This document shows, in pieces, positions 1 through 9,802 of a DNA stretch of 64,000 bases; the first letter of the stretch is position 1; each line of letters begins with the position of its first letter. Both the position numbers and the translations under genes were made by a program. The stretch is from Sphingosinithalassobacter tenebrarum (lineage in GTDB: Bacteria > Pseudomonadota > Alphaproteobacteria > Sphingomonadales > Sphingomonadaceae), in NCBI RefSeq assembly GCF_011057975.1, contig NZ_CP049109.1:2945001-3009000 (forward strand), written 5' to 3'. The notes below the pieces were generated by a model that saw only the letters and a list, made by a program, of their open reading frames with translations, made no database searches and was not told where the DNA came from.

Positions 1-1500
1 CAGCACCGGAACCAGAGTGATCGACAGGATCGCAGCAGCCGCCATGGCATAGGTCTTGGTAAAGGCCAGCGGTGCGAACAGCCGTCCCTCCTGCGCCTGC
101 AAGGTGAACACCGGCAGAAACGACAAGGTGATGATCAGCAGGCTGAAAAACAGCGCCGGGCCGACTTCCTTCGAGGCATCCGCGACGATCCGCCAGCGCT
201 CCTGGACGGACAGAACCGTGTCAGGGTTCTCCTCGGCCCAGCGCTCCAGATGCTTGTGGGCGTTCTCGATCATCACCACCGCAGCATCGACCATCGCGCC
301 GACCGCGATGGCGATCCCGCCAAGAGACATGATGTTCGCGTTTACGCCCTGAAAGCGCATCACGATGAAGGCCGCGAGCACGCCGAGCGGAAGGGTGACG
401 ACCGCGACGAGTGCCGAGCGCGCGTGCCACAGGAACAGCAGGCACACCAGGGCAACGACAATGAATTCCTCGATGAGCTTGGAGGTCAGGTTTTCGACCG
501 AAGCATCGATCAATTGCGAACGGTCGTAGGTGGTGACGATCTCGACCCCTTCGGGCAGGCTTGCCTGCAATTGTTCGAGCTTCGCTTCGACCGCCGCAAT
601 TGCGCTGCGCGCATCGGCGCCCTGGCGCAGAATGACGATACCGCCGGCAACCTCGCCTTCGCCGTTGAGTTCCGCAATGCCGCGCCGCAGCTCCGGGCCG
701 ATCTGGATATTGGCCACATCGTCCAGCGTTACCGGAGTGCCGCCCGCTTCGGCGCGCAAGGGTATGCTGCGAAAATCCGCCAGCGTGCCGAGATAGCCCG
801 AGGCACGGACCATATATTCGGCCTCGCCCATTTCGACGATAGAGCCCCCGGTTTCCTGATTGCCTGCCTGCACCGCGCGGACCACTTGCGCGTGCGTCAC
901 GCCCAGCGAAGCCATGCGATAGGGGTCGAGCACGATCTGGTACTGCTTGACCATGCCGCCCACGCTGGCGACTTCGGCGATGCCGGGAATGGTTTTCAGC
1001 TCGTAGCGCAGGAACCAGTCCTGCAGGCTCCTGAGCCCGGCCAAGTCGTGACCGCCGCTGCGGTCGACCAGCGCATATTCGTAGATCCAGCCCACCCCGG
1101 TTGCATCAGGGCCGAGTGTGCTCTGAACCCCGTCGGGCAAGCGGTTCTGGACCTGGTTCAGATACTCCAGAACGCGAGAGCGCGCCCAGTAGAGGTCGGT
1201 CCCGTCCTCGAAGATCACATAGACGTAGCTGTCTCCGAAAAAGGAATAGCCGCGCACGGTCTTGGCACCGGGGACCGACAGCATGGTCGTGGCCATCGGA
1301 TAGGTCACCTGGTCCTCGACGATACGGGGCGCCTGACCTGGATAGTTCGAGCGGATCACCACCTGTACATCGGAAAGGTCCGGCAGGGCATCGACGGGCG
1401 TCGTCCGTACCGCCCAGAAACCGGCCAGCGCCAACCCGATCGCTGCCAGCACCACGAAAAAGCGGTTGGCGATCGAGCTATCGATGATGCGCGCGATCAT
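1..1500 (-). CDS. cusA: Copper/silver RND efflux pump CusA, partial (3' end outside window)
   Basis: Inner-membrane proton-driven RND transporter that exports Cu(I)/Ag(I) through the CusCBA channel. Only the first 500 residues lie in the window; the reading frame stays open to base 1. The start is the ATG at 1498-1500, which overlaps the cusB stop in an ATGA, so the two are translationally coupled. The N-terminus has the first transmembrane helix followed by the usual [12 protein letters not shown] block, and TM4 at about residues 398-412 reads [13 protein letters not shown]. That motif is the HME4 (monovalent Cu/Ag) signature, unlike the DFGLIVDGAV form in the second RND pump at 15.9 kb. Last gene of the cusCBA operon. 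Confidence 0.93.
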   Translation of the reverse strand, partial: MIARIIDSSIANRFFVVLAAIGLALAGFWAVRTTPVDALPDLSDVQVVIRSNYPGQAPRIVEDQVTYPMATTMLSVPGAKTVRGYSFFGDSYVYVIFEDGTDLYWARSRVLEYLNQVQNRLPDGVQSTLGPDATGVGWIYEYALVDRSGGHDLAGLRSLQDWFLRYELKTIPGIAEVASVGGMVKQYQIVLDPYRMASLGVTHAQVVRAVQAGNQETGGSIVEMGEAEYMVRASGYLGTLADFRSIPLRAEAGGTPVTLDDVANIQIGPELRRGIAELNGEGEVAGGIVILRQGADARSAIAAVEAKLEQLQASLPEGVEIVTTYDRSQLIDASVENLTSKLIEEFIVVALVCLLFLWHARSALVAVVTLPLGVLAAFIVMRFQGVNANIMSLGGIAIAVGAMVDAAVVMIENAHKHLERWAEENPDTVLSVQERWRIVADASKEVGPALFFSLLIITLSFLPVFTLQAQEGRLFAPLAFTKTYAMAAAAILSITLVPVL

Positions 1501-3005
1501 TGGCCGATTTTCCGGATCGAGACGATGCGCGGCCCCGTACTGGCTTGCACAAATGTGAAGGAGACCCGGTCGCCGCGCGCAAAACCGCGCAGCTGTTCCG
1601 GTCCTTCGCTGGCAAAGGGCATGGTCATTGCCGGCCATTCGAGCGCAGGCACCGGACCGTGGCGCAAGGTCACGCTGTTGGCGTTTATGCGCTCGATCGT
1701 CCCGGTCGCGCGATAAGTCTGCGGTTCATCTGCATCGTCCGACCCTCGGTCTTCGCTCGCACCGGATGGTGCCTGATCGACGGGACGCACGTCGATGCCC
1801 GCAAGGCTGGCTTCGGAATCGAGCAGGAACTGGCCCGAGGTGACCACTCTCTCTCCTGCAGCCAGCCCGGCAAGGACTTCGGTCCGTCCGTTCGCTTCGC
1901 GGCCGATACGGATTTCGGCGGGCCGATAGCCGCCACCTCCCTGCGCGATCATCGCCAGGGTCCGCTCGCCGGTGCGAATGACAGCTTCCGAAGGGACCAG
2001 CAGCGCTTCGCGCCGTTCAGGCGCGAGCATCACTTGGGCAAACATTCCCGGCTTGAGCCGCAGGCCCGGATTGGGCATCGCTGCCCGCACGGTTATCGTG
2101 CGGCTCGCATCTTGCGCGCTCGGCAGAATGGCGATGATGCGTCCGGCAAACCGTTCGCCGGGAAAGGCAGTGAGCGTGGCGCTCACCGGCTGCCCGACAC
2201 GCGCGTTGCCAGCCAGTGCCTCGGGTACCGCCGCCTCGAGCCAGATCGGACTGTACCCGCTGATCTCGGCCAGCGATTGGCCCGCCGCCACGGTCATGCC
2301 CGGCCTTACTGCGAGCGACGTGATCGCGCCCGATTGCGGTGCTGTGACGGTGATGATCGTTTGCGGTCTTCCGCTTCGGGTGACCGAGGCGATCATCGAG
2401 TCCGGCATGCCAAGCAGCCGCAGGCGCTCGCGGGCGGCCCGGGTCAACGCTTCGTCGCCGGTTGCGGCAACAGCAAGATACTCGTTTTGTGCGCCGCCCC
2501 ATTCGGGCACAAGAATGTCGACGATCGGAGCGCCTCTGGCAATCAGGTCCTGCGGTGCATGGCCGTAGGTCCGCTGAACATAGCCGCCGGCGCGCGGCTG
2601 AACGATCGCCATCTCGCTGCCGTTATATGCGAGCGTGCCGGTGACGCTGATTTCAGGCTCCAGCACGCCATATTCCGCTTCAGCAGTCCGGATCCCGAAA
2701 TTCTGGACGAGCGTCGAATCGATACTCACACCCCCGGCGCCCTGCGCGTCGCCGCCCGCGCATTTGGGGACCAGCTGCATGTCCATGAAAGGAGATTTGC
2801 CCGGCTCGTCGAAGCGCTGGTCAGGGACCATCGGATCGTACCAATAGAGCACGTCCTCGCAGCCCGTATCTGTCGCTGCATCGCCGCCGCTCTCGCTGCC
2901 GAGCATTGAGAGACCGTAGCCCGCCAACAGACTGACCAGAGCAATACCAAGTCCAGCCGCATACATGCGCTGGCGCGGTGTGAATCGTTCGAGCGCGGAG
3001 TTCAT
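1497..3005 (-). CDS. cusB: Periplasmic adaptor CusB with N-terminal heavy-metal-binding domain and C-terminal CusF domain
   Basis: Membrane-fusion protein (502 aa) linking CusA to the outer-membrane channel. A single N-terminal membrane anchor (about residues 14-35) is followed by a short heavy-metal-binding module (about 49-82, a variant YWYDPM...[10 protein letters not shown]...CAGG). Then come the barrel-sandwich and beta-barrel regions of the HlyD/CusB family. The last ~70 residues form a CusF-like domain, with a His followed by EWPAMTMPF, matching the His/Trp/Met/Met copper site of CusF. CusF is a separate periplasmic chaperone in E. coli, so here adaptor and chaperone are fused. It overlaps cusC and cusA by 4 nt each. 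Confidence 0.93.
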   Translation of the reverse strand: MNSALERFTPRQRMYAAGLGIALVSLLAGYGLSMLGSESGGDAATDTGCEDVLYWYDPMVPDQRFDEPGKSPFMDMQLVPKCAGGDAQGAGGVSIDSTLVQNFGIRTAEAEYGVLEPEISVTGTLAYNGSEMAIVQPRAGGYVQRTYGHAPQDLIARGAPIVDILVPEWGGAQNEYLAVAATGDEALTRAARERLRLLGMPDSMIASVTRSGRPQTIITVTAPQSGAITSLAVRPGMTVAAGQSLAEISGYSPIWLEAAVPEALAGNARVGQPVSATLTAFPGERFAGRIIAILPSAQDASRTITVRAAMPNPGLRLKPGMFAQVMLAPERREALLVPSEAVIRTGERTLAMIAQGGGGYRPAEIRIGREANGRTEVLAGLAAGERVVTSGQFLLDSEASLAGIDVRPVDQAPSGASEDRGSDDADEPQTYRATGTIERINANSVTLRHGPVPALEWPAMTMPFASEGPEQLRGFARGDRVSFTFVQASTGPRIVSIRKIGQ

Positions 3006-4237
3006 GGCCTGCTCTCCCCGTAGGTCAGTCGCAGCCTCACCGCCGCCTCGACAGCTGCCTGTTCGCGCTCGAGTATCTCCAGTTCGAGCAGCGCGAGCGC
3101 GGATTTCGCCGCAATCACATCGACGAGATCGGCACGCCCGGCCGCGAAACTCGCTGTATCGAGGTCCGCGCGGTCGCGCGCCAGCGGAAGAAGCTCGTCA
3201 CGCGCGCGTCCCCATTGCCGCACTGTGCTGCGCCAGGTTGCCAGATCAGCTTCGAAACCGGCAACCAACGCGCGCCTGCGATCCTCGCGCTCGGCCGATG
3301 CGGCAGCGGCTTCGGCTTCGGCAGCGGCAATGCGCGGATTCTGCCGCCGGTCGGTAAAGATCGGCAGTGTAATGGACCCCATGATCGACACCGCATCGCC
3401 GAAATCAGGATTGCGGCGACCATAGGTGACGCTCACCCCGAAATCGGGTCGTTTCTCGGCGCGTGCGAGCGCGACACCGGCTTCGGCCCGGCCTCGTTCG
3501 GCATCGGCCAGCAGGATTTCGGGATTGCTTTCGAGCTCGAACCGCAGCTGCTCCTCATCGAGGACAGCCGATGGCGCGGCTCCCAAAGCAACCGGATCTG
3601 CGAGCGGTATATATCGGGAAATCTGCGCTTGCGCAGTCTCGCGCTCGGCTTCGATAGCGGTAATCGCGTCTTCAATTCCGAGTAGCTCGCGCCGGATTGC
3701 CAGGCTCTCCGCCGGGCGGGCCGACCCCGAAGCAACTGCACTGTTGGCAACCGGAACGAATGCTCTCAGGTCGTCCAGCGCAGCCTGGGCAAGATCAAGC
3801 CGCGCTTGCGCATAATGGAGCCGGACCCAGGCCGTGCCCGCATCGGCGAGAAGAATACGCTCGGCCATGCCAAGGCGTGCCTCGGCGAGCCGCACTTCCG
3901 AACTGGCAACGCCGAACCTCGCCCGTCGACGGGCGAGATTTGGGATTTCCTGCTCGATACCGATTGCGATCTGCGTGGGGAGTTGCCGGTCTGGGTCGAA
4001 CGCGGCAGGTCCGGTCACAGGAAGGTTCATGATACCTGCGCGTACGCGCGGATCGGGAAGCTCATCCGCCGCTTCCGCTGCCTCGCGCCGCGATTGTACA
4101 CGCAGCGCGCCAGCTTCCAGAACGGGTTGTTCGCCTCGTGCTACCGCCAGTATTTCCTCGTATCCGACAGACTGTGCTTGGGCAGTCTGCGCGGCGAGCA
4201 GGGCCGAAAACGGCACCCAGCCAATGCGCCAATCCAT
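3002..4237 (-). CDS. cusC: Outer-membrane efflux protein CusC (TolC family)
   Basis: Outer-membrane channel of the copper/silver efflux system, 411 aa. I chose the ATG at 4235-4237 (MDWRIGWVPF), which gives a clean signal peptide ending near AQTAQAQS and has a purine-rich stretch upstream. A longer frame opens upstream without typical signal features. The body is alanine/glutamate-rich and helical with the two outer-membrane-efflux repeats typical of CusC/CzcC. First gene of cusCBA; its stop overlaps the cusB start by 4 nt. Exact metal is inferred from the CusA and CusF signatures next door. Confidence 0.88.
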   Translation of the reverse strand: MDWRIGWVPFSALLAAQTAQAQSVGYEEILAVARGEQPVLEAGALRVQSRREAAEAADELPDPRVRAGIMNLPVTGPAAFDPDRQLPTQIAIGIEQEIPNLARRRARFGVASSEVRLAEARLGMAERILLADAGTAWVRLHYAQARLDLAQAALDDLRAFVPVANSAVASGSARPAESLAIRRELLGIEDAITAIEAERETAQAQISRYIPLADPVALGAAPSAVLDEEQLRFELESNPEILLADAERGRAEAGVALARAEKRPDFGVSVTYGRRNPDFGDAVSIMGSITLPIFTDRRQNPRIAAAEAEAAAASAEREDRRRALVAGFEADLATWRSTVRQWGRARDELLPLARDRADLDTASFAAGRADLVDVIAAKSALALLELEILEREQAAVEAAVRLRLTYGESRP

Positions 4238-4360
4238 AATTCTTACTCTTTCAAAGCGAGCTGACCGGGAAGGGCCACGGCGCACGCGGGCGAGCAACCG
4301 GGCGCTGGGCCTGTTTATCCGTCAAGCTCGCAAGCGGCGCGATGCACCGCCCGGGAAATG

Positions 4361-4771
4361 CTAGATGGTGAGCTGGGGTTGTGGAGGTGGCGATTCCGGC
4401 GGTAGCGGCTGGCTCTCGAGCCTGCTGGCACTCGCGGAAAGGTACTGAGGCGCAACAAAAAGCGATTCTGTTTGCGCAAGTCCCGCAGCGGTGAGCGCCA
4501 GCGGCGGGAGACAATTCATAGCAACAAGACAATCGAGTGTCATCTCGCGGCAAGGCCCGTGCTGATCGACCTTGTCCTTATCGGCGATCACCTGCCCGGG
4601 CATTGGGTGATTGGGCATGCCTTGCACCATTTCAGCGCAATCAGTCGTTCCGGCCACTTCAATCTGCGGAACAGCTGCCTGTGCTGCGACCTGCACAAAC
4701 AGGCCGAAGCTGAAGCAGATCAAAGTAAGAGCACGAATATACGTCACCGGTTTGGGATAGTCCGAACGCAT
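4361..4771 (-). CDS. Small secreted protein upstream of cusCBA, unknown function
   Basis: 136 aa from the ATG at 4769-4771; the frame could also begin at a TTG ending at 4834. The N-terminus carries a hydrophobic signal-like segment (ALTLICFSFGLFVQVAAQAA). The mature part has four Cys (TTDC, GPC, TLDC, MNC), several Met and His, and a proline-rich tail. Small Met/His/Cys-containing exported proteins often head copper-efflux operons, so a periplasmic metal-related role is plausible but unproven. It is co-directional with cusC, 123 nt upstream. I do not recognise a named family. Confidence 0.6.
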   Translation of the reverse strand: MRSDYPKPVTYIRALTLICFSFGLFVQVAAQAAVPQIEVAGTTDCAEMVQGMPNHPMPGQVIADKDKVDQHGPCREMTLDCLVAMNCLPPLALTAAGLAQTESLFVAPQYLSASASRLESQPLPPESPPPQPQLTI

Positions 4772-4866
4772 ACGACGTGCAAGTCGGTTATCAGGCTGAA
4801 GACAAAGGCCAGATTTATGTTTTCGCTTCAGCAAACCCGAAGCCCAAACCTATTGCCCAAATTTGC

Positions 4867-5310
4867 CTAACAGCAACCTGACTTTGACGCTTCCTCGGTG
4901 GGTTCCGATACCTCACGCACCAGATCGCCGGTCTCTTTTTCGTTCGCATGCCGAGCAATGTCGGCTTGTGAAACGATGCCGCAACATTTGCCACTCTCGT
5001 CCACAACAGGAAGCCGCCGAACTTTGTTGTCCTCCATTTTGCTGCGACAATCATCGACACTCGTGTCGGGTGTCACAGTAATCGGAGAGCTTGTCATCAC
5101 GTCTTCTACCGACGTGTCAGAAGACTTGCCGTCTGCAACGCAGCGACAAGCAATGTCACGATCGGTAATCACACCGACAAGTGTGCCGGAATCATCTACA
5201 ACCGGAATTTCGCCGCAGTCGTTTTTCACCATGAGATTAGCGGCCTCCCGTACACTGGTCGAAGGATTGCAGCATGCAGGATTCGAGGTCATCACATTCT
5301 TGGCTTCCAT
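4867..5310 (-). CDS. CBS-domain pair protein
   Basis: 147 aa consisting almost entirely of two CBS domains (about residues 8-60 and 73-130), each with the usual VMTSNP or VMTSSP beginning and the GVITDRDIA / GIVSQADIA endings. Such stand-alone CBS pairs bind adenosine nucleotides and act as energy or stress sensors. The start at 5308-5310 is fixed by a GGAGA ribosome-binding site 8-12 nt upstream. An extra Cys pair (SGKCCGI) and a C-terminal SGCC may relate to the metal setting, but this is speculation. It sits alone between the cus genes and the dehydrogenase operon. Confidence 0.88.
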   Translation of the reverse strand: MEAKNVMTSNPACCNPSTSVREAANLMVKNDCGEIPVVDDSGTLVGVITDRDIACRCVADGKSSDTSVEDVMTSSPITVTPDTSVDDCRSKMEDNKVRRLPVVDESGKCCGIVSQADIARHANEKETGDLVREVSEPTEEASKSGCC

Positions 5311-5740
5311 GATATGTCTCCAATTTCTATTAAATACCTGAATATTTGCGTACCATTGCAACGGCGAGGCGCCGGATAATGTTCCTCTCGCATTTCCGGA
5401 TGAAATCGATATGGACGAACGGGCACGGTCATGCCGAACGAAAGCTGTAGAATGGCATTCGCCACCTCATGGAAGGCGCTAGCATCTGAATAGGCCTTAC
5501 CCAGAAGCCCAGGAATACAGAAGTATGGGTCCGCCGAGAGGCGTGAGGCACAGGCACCGGCCCGCTTCATTGCTCTTCACAGTCTCCGCTGCGATAGCCG
5601 CCCTAATGCAAATGTCTGCCCGCTTTATGAAGAATTCGCGGCCATCTCTCGTCTCAGTCTTCATGATGTTGAAGATCGGGTAGCAGCGATAAGTCACTGC
5701 TCTTTCAATAGACCGTGTGCGGGACAATCATCGAACGCTC
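5311..5740. other. Intergenic stretch without a supported gene
   Basis: About 430 nt between the CBS gene and the aldehyde dehydrogenase gene. Short open frames exist on the minus strand, but none has a recognisable domain, a good ribosome-binding site or convincing codon bias. One may be the remnant of a decayed gene. No terminator or palindrome stood out. Confidence 0.4.
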
Positions 5741-7147
5741 CTATCGATCTGATCGAAAACCACCCTCTGGCCAATTCCAGACGGCCATTTTTTCAAAGCT
5801 CATATCCGCCATCGTGTAGGCGATCCCGCCGACACCAAGGCCGGAGCGGCGCAGGCCTGCAAAGGGCATCCAGTCCACGCGGAATGCCGTATGGTCGTTC
5901 ACCATCACAGCCGATCCAGCCAGAGAGCCGATGCTATGATTGGCGATTGACAGCCGATCGGTGAATACAGCGGCCTGAAAGGCGTAAGGCAGGGCATTGG
6001 CCTGCTCGATAGCCAGGTCGATATCGTCATAGCCATACACGCAGATCACGGGGCCGAAGATTTCTTGCCGGGACACATTGGCACTTTCGGGAGGATCGAG
6101 AATGACGGTCGGAGAGAAAAGAGTGTCACTCAGACGGCTTCCCCCGCACACCAGGGTGCCGCCTGCTGCGATGGCATCATCGACCCAGCGTTCGACGCGG
6201 TCGACTTCCTCCGTCCGGATCAAGGGGCCGCATTGGGTTTCAGCAACGGCGGGATCGCCCACGACGAGCTTTTCGGCAGCTCGCCCTAGGTCATTGGCGA
6301 AGTCTTTCAATTCTGCAGCAGGGACGAATACGCGCTGTACGGAAACGCAGACCTGACCCGAATGATAGAACCCGCCTTTGAGCAACGAGGCGATCACTGC
6401 TGCGCGCTCCACGCCGCTGTCCACGATTACCGGCGCCGCACCGCCGTGCTCGAGAGCAATGCGGGTTCCCGGCGCCAGCTTCGAGCGAAGCATCCAGCCG
6501 ATTTTCGCAGAACCGATGAATGAGAAGAACGCCGTGCGCGAATCGGTTACCATTCTTTCGGCGATGTCGTTGCCGCAAGGTGCGAACCGGCACCAGGCCT
6601 CAGGCAGGCCGGCTTCATGGAGAATGCTCACGAAGCTCTGGCATGACAGAGGTGTTTCCAGCGCAGGCTTGATAAGAACGGGGCACCCGGCTGCTACCGC
6701 CGGTCCAACCTGATGGACGATCAGGTTGAGGGGGTGATTGAATGCCGAGATCGCCACGACAGGACCGATCGGCTCGCGGAATGTATACGCCGTCCTACCC
6801 GCACCCGCTTCTGTCAGGTCCATGGGGATCTCGTGGCCCCCGCCATCGCTCAGCGCCTGAACGCACAAGTCGACGCTATTGATCGCGCGACCGGCTTCCA
6901 CCCGCGCATCGACCAGGGGCTTGCCGCCCTCCCTGACGATCTGGAGAGCCAGTTCTTCGGCTCGTTCGCGCATGATATCCGCCGTTCGCCGGAGGATGGC
7001 GATACGCTCATGCACAGCAAGCCAGCAACTGCGTTCGCGGTGGAGCAACTGCGCTTCATTCAGCCATTCATCGATTTGAGCCCAGTCGACAAGCGCCACT
7101 TCTGCAATCGGCGAGCGGTCGAAGGGATTGTGAACGATCGTTTTCAT
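5741..7147 (-). CDS. NAD(P)-dependent aldehyde dehydrogenase
   Basis: 468 aa enzyme of the aldehyde dehydrogenase superfamily, oxidising an aldehyde to the acid in the cytoplasm. Visible catalytic residues are Asn137 (AFNHPLN), Glu233 (ALEHGGA) and the nucleophile Cys267 (SGQVCVSVQ). The C-terminal EIFGPVICVY motif is also present. The start at 7145-7147 overlaps the stop of the TPP-enzyme gene in an ATGA, so the open frame that continues upstream is not used. The substrate cannot be read from the sequence. Translational coupling to an acetolactate synthase-like enzyme suggests a shared pathway acting on a short 2-oxo acid or the aldehyde derived from it. Confidence 0.9.
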   Translation of the reverse strand: MKTIVHNPFDRSPIAEVALVDWAQIDEWLNEAQLLHRERSCWLAVHERIAILRRTADIMRERAEELALQIVREGGKPLVDARVEAGRAINSVDLCVQALSDGGGHEIPMDLTEAGAGRTAYTFREPIGPVVAISAFNHPLNLIVHQVGPAVAAGCPVLIKPALETPLSCQSFVSILHEAGLPEAWCRFAPCGNDIAERMVTDSRTAFFSFIGSAKIGWMLRSKLAPGTRIALEHGGAAPVIVDSGVERAAVIASLLKGGFYHSGQVCVSVQRVFVPAAELKDFANDLGRAAEKLVVGDPAVAETQCGPLIRTEEVDRVERWVDDAIAAGGTLVCGGSRLSDTLFSPTVILDPPESANVSRQEIFGPVICVYGYDDIDLAIEQANALPYAFQAAVFTDRLSIANHSIGSLAGSAVMVNDHTAFRVDWMPFAGLRRSGLGVGGIAYTMADMSFEKMAVWNWPEGGFRSDR

Positions 7148-8784
7148 AGCTCGCACACCTTCGCGCCGAGTTCGTCGATCAGCACTTTCTTGTTTTCGGA
7201 ATAGTCGACGGGCAGGTCGACAAGGTGCACGCCGCCAGCCTCGAATGCGGCGTTCAGGACCGAAACCAGATCCGCGCTTCGCTCGACACGGTGGCCGGTC
7301 GCTCCATAGCTCTTGGCATAAGTGACAAAGTCGGGATTGGAAAAGGTCAGGCCGTAGTCCGGAAAGCCGAGCTGGCCCTGCTTCCACCGGATCATGCCGT
7401 ATGCCGCGTCGTTCAGGATGAGCACGACGAGGTTCAGGCCAAGCCTGACGGCCGTTTCCAGTTCCTGCGAGTTCATCATGAACCCGCCATCGCCGCACAC
7501 CGCGAGAACCCTGCGCCCGGGCGTGAGAATCGCCGCCATCATGGCGGATGGAAGGCCCGCGCCCATCGTCGCCAATGCATTGTCGAGCAGAATGGTGCCA
7601 GGCTCATGAGCGATGTAGTTTCTAGCGAACCAGATCTTGTAGATGCCGTTGTCGAGCGCGACGATATCATCGCGTGCCATTACGCTGCGAACGTCGGCAA
7701 CGACGCGTTGGGGAACCATTGGAAAACGGTCGTCGTCGCTGGTTTCGGAAATGTGCGAAGCAATCTCGTGATGCAGGGCGGTGTAGTAGCTGCGATCACA
7801 CTGCAAGTTGCCATCCAAACGGTTTCCCAGCCGCTCGACCGAACCGGCAATGTCACCGATGACTTCCAGCTGCGGGAAATAGACCTGATCGACTTCGGCC
7901 GCCTTGTAATTGATATGAATGACAGTCTGACCGTCCGGCTCCATGAAGAATGGCGGCTTCTCCACCACGTCGTGACCGATATTGACGATCAGATCGGCCT
8001 TCTCGATCGCGCAGTGAACATAATCGTCCGAAGATAGGGCCGCGGTGCCCAGATAGAGTTCGCTATCTTCGTCGACCACGCCCTTGCCCATCTGGGTGTC
8101 GAAAAAGGGAAAACCGGTATCGGACACGAATTTCCGCAGCGCCTTCGAAGCGCGGCGGCGGTTTGCTCCGGCTCCGATTAGCAGCAGTGGCCGCTCAGCC
8201 GCGATGATCCGCTCGGCCGCTTCGTCGAGCGCCGCATCTCCGGCGACCGCATAACGCCTTTGATGCGGCGGTATGACCGGTTCGATCGTTTCCTCTTCAG
8301 CAATATCTTCCGGAAGCTCGAGCAGCACAGCGCCCGGTCTTTCTTCCTGAGCAAGTCGGAAACCTTCGCGAACGAGCGAGGGGATGCGATTGCCGTTCAC
8401 GATCTGGGTCGAAGCCTTGCATAGCGGAGTAAACAGCGAAACAACGTCGACAATTTGGAACTGCGCCTGTTTCGATGTCTTTATCGGTTTCTGCCCGGTG
8501 ATGATGATGAGCGGAAAGGCCCCGAGCGCGGCATAGGCCGCCGGAGTTGTCAGGTTCGTCGCACCAGGCCCGAGAGTTGCGAGGCAAACCCCCGCCTTGC
8601 CGGTCAGACGGCCATAGGTCGCCGCCATAAAGCCCGCACCTTGCTCATGGCGCGTCAATACCAATTCGATTGAGGACGTGCGCAGGGATTCCAGCAGGTC
8701 GAGGTTTTCTTCGCCGGGAACGGCAAAGATGTATTCCACCTTTTCAGCCTCTAATGCAGCGATAAACAAGTCAGAGGCTTTCAT
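7144..8784 (-). CDS. Thiamine-diphosphate enzyme, acetolactate synthase large-subunit-like
   Basis: 546 aa, the full length of the ThDP-dependent decarboxylase/carboligase family. The catalytic Glu47 lies in TRHEQGAGFMA and is followed by the GPGATNL loop. The ThDP/Mg2+ motif begins at GDGGFMMN (about residue 430) and ends at NDAAYG. The family condenses or decarboxylates pyruvate-like 2-oxo acids. No regulatory small subunit (IlvN) is present, which argues against a role in branched-chain amino acid synthesis and for a catabolic acetolactate synthase or a related carboligase. First gene of a two-gene operon with the aldehyde dehydrogenase, transcribed away from lspA. Confidence 0.85.
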   Translation of the reverse strand: MKASDLFIAALEAEKVEYIFAVPGEENLDLLESLRTSSIELVLTRHEQGAGFMAATYGRLTGKAGVCLATLGPGATNLTTPAAYAALGAFPLIIITGQKPIKTSKQAQFQIVDVVSLFTPLCKASTQIVNGNRIPSLVREGFRLAQEERPGAVLLELPEDIAEEETIEPVIPPHQRRYAVAGDAALDEAAERIIAAERPLLLIGAGANRRRASKALRKFVSDTGFPFFDTQMGKGVVDEDSELYLGTAALSSDDYVHCAIEKADLIVNIGHDVVEKPPFFMEPDGQTVIHINYKAAEVDQVYFPQLEVIGDIAGSVERLGNRLDGNLQCDRSYYTALHHEIASHISETSDDDRFPMVPQRVVADVRSVMARDDIVALDNGIYKIWFARNYIAHEPGTILLDNALATMGAGLPSAMMAAILTPGRRVLAVCGDGGFMMNSQELETAVRLGLNLVVLILNDAAYGMIRWKQGQLGFPDYGLTFSNPDFVTYAKSYGATGHRVERSADLVSVLNAAFEAGGVHLVDLPVDYSENKKVLIDELGAKVCEL

Positions 8785-9284
8785 TTTCGATATTCCCTTT
8801 TCAGAAGCATGAATGCCCTACGGCAATGCTTTCTCACTACAACCGCAAAGAGAGTCACAGACGCAAGGAGCCTCGCCTCATTCGCACCATGCCGTTCAGC
8901 GAATGTTCTGAAATGCGCGTAGCCGCAAAAAGTATCCTAAAAACATGACCTTTGGATTTGGCAAGAAGGTAGGGACTCCGTTTCTTGACATTCCCACCGC
9001 CGCAGTATGAGTCCGCGATCCACCTCGTGTGCCCCCACGCGAAACCGGTGCAATTTGCGACATCGGCGAAAATGTTTTGCTTGCCCATCAAGGCATGGCG
9101 GAGACAGATATTTTCCCGCGCTGGGATCACGTGCCGATGACATTCGGATGCCTGAATGGCTGGGCCAGTGATCGGCGGGACAGTTGACCTCTCTGCATTG
9201 ACATGATCGATGAGTACCGGGCCCAGACCTGATTTCTATCGTCCAGAGAATCAGAGATATCTGCCGATCATCCAAGGAACCAAT
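8785..9284. other. Divergent intergenic region between the TPP-enzyme gene and lspA
   Basis: About 500 nt holding the promoters of the minus-strand enzyme operon and plus-strand lspA. A TTGACA near 8983 could be a -35 element for lspA, but no well-spaced -10 follows. No MerR-type dyad like that at 10.3 kb is seen. Short frames on both strands lack any recognisable feature. Confidence 0.4.
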
Positions 9285-9776
9285 ATGTACCGAAGTCTTG
9301 GTCTTTCGATCGCCGTCGCAGTCTTCGCGAGCGATCTCATTTCAAAATGGCTTATTGTGAATGTGGTCATGGACCCTGCCCGCGTGATAGATGTTTTTCC
9401 ATTCTTCAATCTGGTGCTCGGATATAATCGCGGTGTTACATTCGGCCTCCTGAGTTCCGGCAATCCAATCGCGCCCTATTTGCTGTCCGGGTTCGCGCTT
9501 CTTGTCGTGGGCGTTCTGGCCAGATGGCTCTGGCGCAGTACCGTACGCCTCGAATCCGCCGCGATAGGTTCGATCATTGGCGGTGCATTGGGTAACGTTG
9601 CCGACCGACTGGCGGACGGAGCGGTCACCGATTTTCTCGACTTCTATGTCGGCGGCTATCACTGGCCGGCGTTCAATCTCGCGGATGTCGGAATAGTCCT
9701 TGGAGTGGCATTGTTTCTCGTTACCTGGTGGTCCGGAGAAACGCAGCGCGACGATGGCACCGCGCCGAAAGTGTAG
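9285..9776 (+). CDS. lspA: Signal peptidase II (prolipoprotein signal peptidase), metal-cluster paralogue
   Basis: 163 aa inner-membrane aspartyl protease with four transmembrane segments. The catalytic aspartates are Asp107 (GNVADRL) and Asp134 (FNLADVGI), both in their conserved motifs, and the NRGVTFG motif is also present. The start at 9285 has AAGGAAC just upstream, so the longer frame is not used. Its setting beside a CadR/PbrR-type regulator, a CDF transporter and an FTR1 permease recalls PbrC in the lead-resistance (pbr) operon of Cupriavidus. It is therefore likely a resistance-specific copy rather than the housekeeping enzyme. Convergent with merR. Confidence 0.9.
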   Translation: MYRSLGLSIAVAVFASDLISKWLIVNVVMDPARVIDVFPFFNLVLGYNRGVTFGLLSSGNPIAPYLLSGFALLVVGVLARWLWRSTVRLESAAIGSIIGGALGNVADRLADGAVTDFLDFYVGGYHWPAFNLADVGIVLGVALFLVTWWSGETQRDDGTAPKV

Positions 9777-9802
9777 ATTCTGCGCTTTTGCCAAGGCAAT
9801 CT

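Noticed and set aside
250..4264. Long plus-strand frames across the cus operon
   Set aside because: They are antisense shadows of high-GC minus-strand genes; the cusABC frames have clear family motifs and coupled starts.
5292..5727. Two overlapping short minus-strand frames (92 and 76 codons)
   Set aside because: No recognisable domain, no convincing ribosome-binding site, and one overlaps the well-supported start of the CBS gene. A decayed gene is possible but cannot be shown.
7144..8784. Assignment as biosynthetic IlvB
   Set aside because: There is no IlvN-type regulatory subunit or other branched-chain gene nearby, so only acetolactate synthase-like is claimed.
8855..9275. Minus-strand frames of 91 and 112 codons upstream of lspA
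   Set aside because: They overlap each other and the lspA start region, and show no domain or codon bias expected of a gene here.
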